A stretch of DNA of 64,000 nt, from NCBI GenBank assembly GCA_034769895.1, contig CM068367.1, positions 89,738,399 through 89,802,398 on the forward strand. Reading direction: 5' to 3'. The notes under the pieces are model-generated. The model saw only the letters and a list, made by a program, of their open reading frames with translations. It did not search any database and was not told the origin of the DNA. How positions within the stretch are numbered: position 1 is the first letter of the stretch; every line of letters starts with the position of its first letter. This document shows positions 57,371-64,000 of the stretch, piece after piece. Made by a program: the position numbers and the translations under genes. The DNA comes from Magicicada septendecula. Lineage: Eukaryota; Arthropoda; Insecta; Hemiptera; Cicadidae.

Positions 57371-57895
57371 ACTGACGTTGAATTCAGTTTCGTCTATGTA
57401 AACTATAGGCCGCCGTTCTTCTCTGAATTTTGGTAATGGTTTTATATATGTTCTCCTAACTTTCTAATGGGTTATTCTATTAAAAGTTTCTATTGGTTTG
57501 GCACGTTTTCATCGAAATCTCATTTGACGAATAATGTGGCTCAGACTAGATGCACTACCATTATATTTAATTTATCTCTTAAAAATTGTTTAAAGAATGT
57601 TTACTTTGAATGTTGGTGTTTCCCCTTCTATGAATTGATATTCGTAAAGAACTAATCGAATAGTACACTTGTCAAAATCGTCTAAATCAGGTTTTATTTC
57701 CTTTGTTGAGCATTTTTTATGGGAAGTACTGAAAGATTTTATGTCAGCCGTATCCGCGGATGCTTCTTTAATAATTCTAAAAACACTACTTAGAGACACA
57801 CCGCACGCCTGAGCTACCTTTACTGCAACTTTCTTTCTGACATTCCCTTATCTTCCGATTTAATAAACTTGTACACGTTATACATTATTTTCCGA
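57371..57895 (-). pseudogene. Insect DDE transposase relic (IS630/Tc1-related)
   Basis: Minus strand: YNVYKFIKSEDKGMSE, ACGVSLSSVFRIIKEASAD (helix-turn-helix), LDDFDKCTIRLVLYEYQFIE with GETPTFKV (57600-57700), MRFR, KRAKPIETFNR, KFREERRPIVYIDETEF (first catalytic Asp in YIDET, about 57385-57420). The blocks match a widespread insect transposase type (DDFDKCxIRR...GFRWKK...RPIxYxDET). Broken by stops; downstream catalytic residues are lost at the fold-back. Confidence 0.75.
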
Positions 57896-58286
57896 CTCTA
57901 TGTATGACTTTCCTTTGTACTGAAATTGACAGGCCACCCAGATTGGTCCAGTTCACTCGCCAAAACCGGAAAATACAGCAATAAACTAAACTCTACGCTT
58001 TTGATGAAAACTGGTGTTTTTTGAAAAGTACTAAGATAATTACATATCATGCGCCGTTGGCAAAAGAACAGTTTATTCACGTCTGGTATACTTACCTATG
58101 TTGAATTTTAGTTTATCATTTAGTAATAGTAAAAATGTTACTTTGTAAGAATATAGTAATTAACATATAAAGAAGATACTATAATTATTATGTTCTTACT
58201 GTTTGTACATACGTTGATTACAAAAATTTTTCCCGATTTTCGGGGGGGTTCTAACCCCCAACCCCCAACCCCTGGTTGCGCCACTG

Positions 58287-58624
58287 GTGGAGCCAATACA
58301 AACTGTTTCTCCCTTGAGTACAACGCTACGTGTACCAACTTTGAAGTCAATAATTTAGACAGTTGGAAAGTTATAGCAGCAGCCAACTCCCACACAAGAC
58401 GTAAAATATTTTGTCCAAAGGTTGTTTTTGGATATCGTGCGAAAATCAATTCACCGCTTTGAAGATTTTCCTTTTTTTAATTTTTTATAGCACACAAAAT
58501 ACTTAACGTCAAACACAGTCTACATCGCTGACTACCTTTTCTGAGGAAATTAGTTCATTCCAAAGTAGTTTCAGGTTCTCGTGGTTTTTTTGACATTTCG
58601 GTATACGTGTATAGGCCTACACAT
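58287..58624. other. No recognised gene
   Basis: Short spacer between the hAT-like element and the third solo LTR. Confidence 0.4.
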
Positions 58625-59061
58625 TGTTACGACGGTCTCACGGATCGTAGTATTATACAGTGGAAACAAAATACAGACAAAATTACGAGCTTTAATGAGT
58701 CACAAATAACAATGTGAAATCAACAAGGTGCTCTCGTACAATAATTCAAGTTAAATTGTCCACACGCAATAATAATGTCAGCTAATACATTTCCCCACAA
58801 ATTATAACACAATAATCACTTTCTACTATCACTTGATATCCGCACTCTACAATCTCGCCAGGTGTAACTGACTTCTAAGCGGCCGCTGATGCTTATATAT
58901 AGCCTGCAGATATTCCAGAATAATCTTTCATGCCAGCATAATTTGCGTAGTTAACAAGCACTCGAAAGGTCTAGAGGCTACCGAGTACACGGTCTCGACA
59001 GAGGCACGCTTGTAGAACGACACTCTCGACTGTTCGAGAACGTTCAGTAATTGTTGTAACA
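58625..59061 (-). mobile_element. Solo LTR, Ty3/gypsy-like family, copy 3
   Basis: From TGTTACGACGGTC to GTTGTAACA. Flanks acat and atat match 3 of 4. TATA box (cttatatatagcc on plus) near 58892, minus orientation. Homologous to 12379-12898 over its first 150 bp and to the inverted 52633-53090. Confidence 0.9.
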
Positions 59062-61159
59062 ATATGTTGACCATTTTGTTCTGTCCTTGGCTAGCCACTC
59101 TTTCATTTAATCTTTGTAACTACCCTAAACGACTTTATGTCTTTCGCTATCTCTCTTATTCTGTTCTGTAATTTTGCAAATGTTTGTCACCGGTATCTTA
59201 ACGTTCCCACCAATTCAGCTGTCTTCCTCCATAGTACTCTAATATGTGTTTAATCTTTAAGTCTCCTCTTATTTCTGTCCCTTCATCTTTTCTCCCACGG
59301 TCACGTCTTTCGCTCTACATCACACGCCCGTATTTTCCCCTTCGCCCCTTTTACAGCAACCAAGGACTTGAGTCTGTTGTATTTAATATTAAATATTGTT
59401 TACTCACTTTTCGGCAATATTTCTGTTTTATTAATAAATGTTTCTTCACGGTGCATAATTTTGTTGTAATTCCGTTTATTTGTTCGTCCACGAGAAACAT
59501 GAAAGATTAGAGGGTGCATAAATGAAATACTTGAGAACGTTGTATTCGACAAAGTTGGGTACAGTCAAAAACGACAAATAAAAGAGGGTTCCAGTGGACG
59601 TAGTTATAATAGAAACCATCATGGAAGCAAAGCAATTAAACTAGTTGGACTTTCTGCATAGTGTACTAGAAATAAGATGATAAAAAAAAACCGTAGGAAG
59701 AGATGCAGACCCAAAGTTTCACTGTAGAATGGAAATGGACACCAACATACACCATAGGAAGAGAGGCAGACCCAAATTTTCATTGTAGAAAGTGCAATGA
59801 GCATTTATTTATGGAAACACACTGTGAGGACAAAAGGAGATGGAAATTAGGCTACCGAAGATATCTAAAAACGTAAAATATCAGCGCGTATACGGATAAC
59901 ACAACACCCACACACAATGATCTGTTCATTTATAACTCGCTCTCCGTTTGTGTCTATCGGTAAACCTTCATCTTGAGAGTCATTCACTTGTTCAACTTCC
60001 TATCTTTACTTCGTGAAATTCTTCTCGGTCTCATATGGGGGCAAACCATCTCAGCCAGAGGGTAAAAATGAAGAGAGGGAGACGAACGCCAATCCAGTCC
60101 GAGAGTTAAAAGGAGGATGCACAGAGACAGCGGTATGGAGGGAGAGAGAGAGAAGTGTGAATATGGTGCGTGATGCGTGTATAGTTTGTATAGCCGCAAG
60201 GGGGGCCAGCAGGCTGTGATGAGTTCGCCGTAGATAGTTGTGTAACGGACGAAATTCGTTATAGTTTAATCCGTTGCCTATTATTTTATACGGAGTCCTT
60301 TCGCTGCTACCGTCACATTTATAACTCCGCGTACATTTTCACGCCACAGTGAATATTAGTATTTCGTTCTGTAAGGAGCAATACTTTCGCGAAGTGGAAA
60401 AAAAAAAAACGGTTCCCTCAGCAGTTTCATTAACATATTTACATGAATGTTATTGCTTGTAACCCTGGGCTTACAAAATCTTAAATTATCAATCCACCCA
60501 CACGGATACCCACAAAGTTATGGAACAATGCTTCAATGCACTGGCTTGAAGTGAAAGTCTTGTATACCTTTTCTTTTTACACAATTGTTTTACGCAAGAC
60601 AACGTAAATATTAGTAAAAGACGTAAATATTAGTAAATAGGCCTTACGCAAGACAAATAAGGCCTATTAGTAAAAGCAAGAGAAACTGTAGCCCTACTAC
60701 AAAATAATATTTAAAGTAGGATATTGTAAGCTGGAATTGGATAGGTTTTGGAACCTGCGACGGAATGTTGTAATTTCTTTGAGAGGTTGGTCAATTTCCA
60801 AATTACTGTTTAATTTTGAAACATAAAGACTGGGTTTAGAATGAATATGTTAAATTTATATTTACAAGTTCTGAATATATTAAATTTATATTTACAAGGT
60901 AAACGTTTTTATTTCACGTGACTGTGTCGTTTTATGACTATAAACTTGACATTTTTGAAAATGTTTTTTTTCTGTAACAGATAATCTCAATTCATTTTAA
61001 TGCAAGACTGAGCAACAGTGTGCAATATTATGTCATGTACGCATGTACATTAAGTCAATTTTACGCGCGCGCGCACACACACACACTCAAACACTAGTTG
61101 CTAAAGTTGTTACATTTACTACAGTTCTTTTCTTGTTATGAAAATTACACAATATTATA
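59062..61159. other. No recognised gene; small repeats
   Basis: aggaagagatgcagacccaa (59693) and aggaagagaggcagacccaa (59756) form a 63-bp-spaced direct repeat. A short palindrome aggccttacgcaag...ataaggcct lies at 60640-60670. A (CG)n(CA)n microsatellite is at 61063-61085. Confidence 0.5.
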
Positions 61160-61795
61160 CTAGTAGCGTGGCGTCCATCTAACCGCTGTTGCCGGCGGCA
61201 ACAGTACTGGAAATAAGAGAAAATAATATTAGTATATCACATAATAAATACTTTAGTTATTGAATAATTTTAAATCCCAACAATATTAGTAAAGAAACTT
61301 GAAGAAAAGGGTGGCATTGCTTTCAAACTGCTGGACACTTGCACCGTCTTGTGTTGCCGGCTCAGACAGCGGCAGTGTTTTACTGCGAAAGGTCATTGAC
61401 CTCGTAGTAGTTGTACTGTACAAACTGTGGAGGGGGGATAAATTCGTCCACCCATGTGTTGCCGCTGTATAAACCGGCAAAACGCTCAGTTAGCAGTTAT
61501 GTTCGTTTTCGAAACTGACGTGCAGCATATGCTACGTACCTACTTGTGTTTTGTTCGTTTAGTCATGTGTTTCTCTGTTTGTCTTTATTATTTTTAATTC
61601 GATTATTTGTGTTCTGATTTATTCTGTGTAAGTATAATGAGAGTCAGATCCCGTTGAACAGGGATTCTCTTCTTCTCCCAGGGAATGCTAAAAAGAACAC
61701 TTGGCACAAGAAAAAATTCGAATTAATTTTTACATTAAGTTTTAGGCATACCACAACCGGCAATAGGTGCTACGTACCCACGCCACGCCACTTAA
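61160..61795. mobile_element. Candidate TIR element of about 0.64 kb
   Basis: Left tagtagcgtggcgtccatct...ctgttgccgg and right reverse complement taagtggcgtggcgtgggta...ctattgccgg are inverted over about 38 bp with mismatches. No clear target duplication. No coding. Confidence 0.5.
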
Positions 61796-62210
61796 TATAA
61801 TGAAGATATTTTCCTTATTTGGAATGCGCTGCGATATTTTCTTTATTTCGAACGCGCTGCATAACATTTATAAATCCAATTTAGCCACACGCGCACTAAA
61901 TACAGGCAATTCCCACATGTCAATAATACGACACTAACAAAATATATACCACACAAAGGCGCTGTAATGAATATTTAGGTAAAACCTACACAATATAAAC
62001 ATAAAACACGAAACAAACTCATACGCGAACTAATACAAGTCAATACAAAACACAACACAATTTTTAAAACACTAAACATTAGAAATAGTCGGAGATCAAA
62101 TTTAAACACCAAAAAGCCCCAATCAACAAAAACCAACAGTACTTAGCAACCAAGCGACAAACAAATTCTCCACCTGATGGAAAAACAACATGGATGATGA
62201 TGAGCATAGA

Positions 62211-62709
62211 CATGGCCGGTTCTAGTAGAAGGCCGTAATATTAAACGTGGCAACGTTGCGTCTAAGGCCTATAAGCATTGTGTAATAAAATAGCTAAAGT
62301 GAACATGTTTTATTTTGATTTAATTTCATAGCATTACTAAAATCATGAGTAGGCCTATTTATAGCTAAATCTAAATTATAGGTCTGTGCGCACTTAGTAA
62401 CGTTTAAGTTGAAGAAATTAGTGAATTATAGTTAGGCCAATGAATTAATTTTGTTCAATTATTGAATTCGTATCATATGAATGAGTTTATTATTATATTT
62501 TTTAAATAATAAAACAGTATTTTACATAATAAACTTTTAATTTGTAAAAAAATGAAGAATTATAAAACTGCTGTTAACCGGCAATTAAAAATGACGCGAT
62601 TTGATTATTGAAATACATAAATTAAGAGATCGTCTAGTCGGCCTCAAATATCAGCTGGTTCCAGTGTTACCACCTTGAATATTCCGCCTTTCTACTAGAG
62701 CCGCCCATG
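62211..62709. mobile_element. MITE-like element, 499 bp, 45-bp TIRs
   Basis: Left catggccggttctagtagaa and right reverse complement catgggcggctctagtagaa continue to about 45 bp (taatattaaacgtggcaac; gaatattcaaggtggtaac). Flanked by direct copies of gcatag (62204-62209 and 62710-62715), with partial agreement beyond. Interior AT-rich. Confidence 0.75.
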
Positions 62710-62715
62710 GCATAG

Positions 62716-63474
62716 TGCATGTCTTGAAACAAATCAAATTATTTTTTGGCTAGTAAATGTTCGCTTATAAGTCCTACGAAAATTACTCGCCAGTGCCATA
62801 CGTGTAACACGTAAACGATGCTTATTTAAAATCTATAGGCCTATTTCATATTATTTGGTAGCAAATAAGCTTACGGCTCTTATTACATCAGCATACAGCT
62901 CTGATTACGTCTGTTCATTGCAAACAATGATCTGTACTTCTGAAGTCTAAAACTGTTGAAGCGTTAACTTTATTAAAACGTCGGGTGTGAAAAGAAAAGC
63001 TTTACCGATGGAAACTACAGAGTGTTCCAAACAGGATGGCACCTAAGGGATTAGAAGACCCTTACTTTCGCACGCGCACTCACAACCGGCCAGGCACGAT
63101 CAGGATGGTTGCGGTAAGTATACGGTCCAAAACTATAAAATTTTTAATTTAGCTTAAAATCCAAATTAAACTATAATTTTTGTAATTTCCGTGAAATTGT
63201 GAGAAAAACGAGCACAAACAACACATAATTGTGATAAATATGAGTATTTGAAGGATTTCTAAAGCAATTTTCTGTCTTAATTTTCGTTGAGGTAGATGCT
63301 CCATGGACGTTTTCATTGTTTTCTCCTTCGTCAGTTAAACAATTATCTTCCTCAGCGGGATCGGTTCCTCCACATTATTCCGTTTGCGTTGATTTTAGTT
63401 GAGCGTTTATACGTGTCACACAGTTCGTTTCGGAACATTGCAGGCCGCAGAAACTCTTTCAAGGACTCTTTTAC
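62716..63474. other. No recognised gene
   Basis: AT-rich; a plus frame at 63296-63547 runs into repeat R and is not supported. Confidence 0.4.
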
Positions 63475-63619
63475 TTCCATATTCCTTAAGGAATGGAAGT
63501 ATGGTGATGGCAAAAAAAATCGTGTTCGAGATTATTGCAGATTCTGATTCTACTATACTCAAAACATGAAAAAAAGTCGTTTTCCGAAAAGTGTCTGTGT
63601 GTGTGTCTGTCTGTCTGTG

Positions 63620-63672
<53 letters not shown>

Positions 63673-64000
63673 GTCTGTCTGTAGATTTTTTTTCTATGGC
63701 AAACGATAACTGCCGCAAATTCAAACAGAATCAAATAATTTTTTGCATACAGCCCGGTTTTGCAGAGTTCTCGCGACCTATTGTTTTCGGTGAAGATCGG
63801 TTGAGGGAAAGGGGTAGTTTACCTGCAACGGTTTTTTTTTAGCAAGGGTAATTTTGTTTGTTTGGCAAACGATAACAGCCGCAAATTCAAACAGAATCAA
63901 ATAATGTTTCGCATACAGCCCTGAATTGTAGAGTTCTCAAGACCTATTGTTTTTGGTGAAGATCGGTTAAGGGAAAGGGGTAGTTTACCTGTAACGTTTT
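63475..64000 (+). repeat. Interspersed repeat family R, copy 3, runs off window
   Basis: Begins as a short palindrome (tacttccatattccttaagg aatggaagta), then gcagattctgattctactat, a (CTGT)n microsatellite at 63603-63680, and two subunits with cgcaaattcaaacagaatca (63713 and 63880) and gtgaagatcggtt (63790 and 63956), period about 167 bp. Other copies: 44430-44720 and 55895-56330. Confidence 0.9.

Larger units (their letters stand above)
55089..58286. mobile_element. hAT-like element, 3.2 kb, with nested repeats
   Basis: Termini CAGTGGCGCACCCAGG and (reverse complement of the right end) CAGTGGCGCAACCAGG are inverted with one mismatch. Flanking octamers gtggaacc (55081-55088) and gtggagcc (58287-58294) match 7 of 8. 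Subterminal G tracts mirror each other. No hAT transposase was recognised inside; instead there are a repeat-R copy, a Penelope-like fragment and a fold-back of a different transposase. Two independent hAT-like insertions bounding unrelated DNA cannot be excluded. Confidence 0.65.

Overview
This is a stretch of eukaryotic nuclear DNA with no convincing host gene. The transposon families point to an arthropod, most likely an insect with a large, repeat-rich genome. They include a Penelope-like element, a KRBA2-type integrase, mariner, pogo/Tigger, hAT-like terminal repeats, Jockey- and RTE-like LINEs and a tRNA-headed SINE. The AT-rich background, long dinucleotide microsatellites and absence of operons fit this. 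A polyneopteran such as a cockroach or termite is a guess, not a result.

Layout. 1-5.9 kb: a frameshifted MULE transposase cut by the window edge, a decayed Jockey-like reverse transcriptase (RT), a 27-copy 42-bp minisatellite and a GC-rich duplicated block. 6-17.5 kb: a pogo/Tigger relic, LINE 3' ends in both orientations, a 397-bp direct-repeat pair, an inverted-repeat pair, a solo LTR, LINE tails ending in GAG or GAA runs, and a KRBA2-like integrase pseudogene. 19-22.4 kb: a hairpin element, a Penelope-like element with an intact RT plus GIY-YIG reading frame, a hammerhead-ribozyme-like motif overlapping its stop codon, 79-bp inverted arms, and a palindromic MITE. 23.5-33.1 kb: RTE-like, mariner and several 'ADDQ' LINE fragments, plus a tRNA-Lys-like primer-binding site. 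36-37 kb: a hAT-like element with perfect 8-bp target duplications. 38-45.5 kb: microsatellites, a 29-bp minisatellite, an exact 137-bp tandem duplication, a Jockey-like RT and a three-unit degenerate array. 46.5-59.1 kb: LINE 3' ends, a SINE, candidate TIR elements, a LINE split by a solo LTR, a 3.2-kb hAT-like element with nested repeats, and a third solo LTR. 61-64 kb: two short TIR elements and an interspersed repeat running off the window.

Most coding remnants are dead, carrying stops and frameshifts. The exception is the Penelope-like frame (about 417 codons of element sequence without a stop). The most interesting signal is there: one inverted arm begins exactly at the predicted cleavage site of the ribozyme-like motif at the 3' end of the gene, and the other arm stops at the same base within one nucleotide. 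A second, diverged copy at 56.3-56.5 kb keeps part of the same motif. All family calls come from reading translated motifs; no database search was possible.
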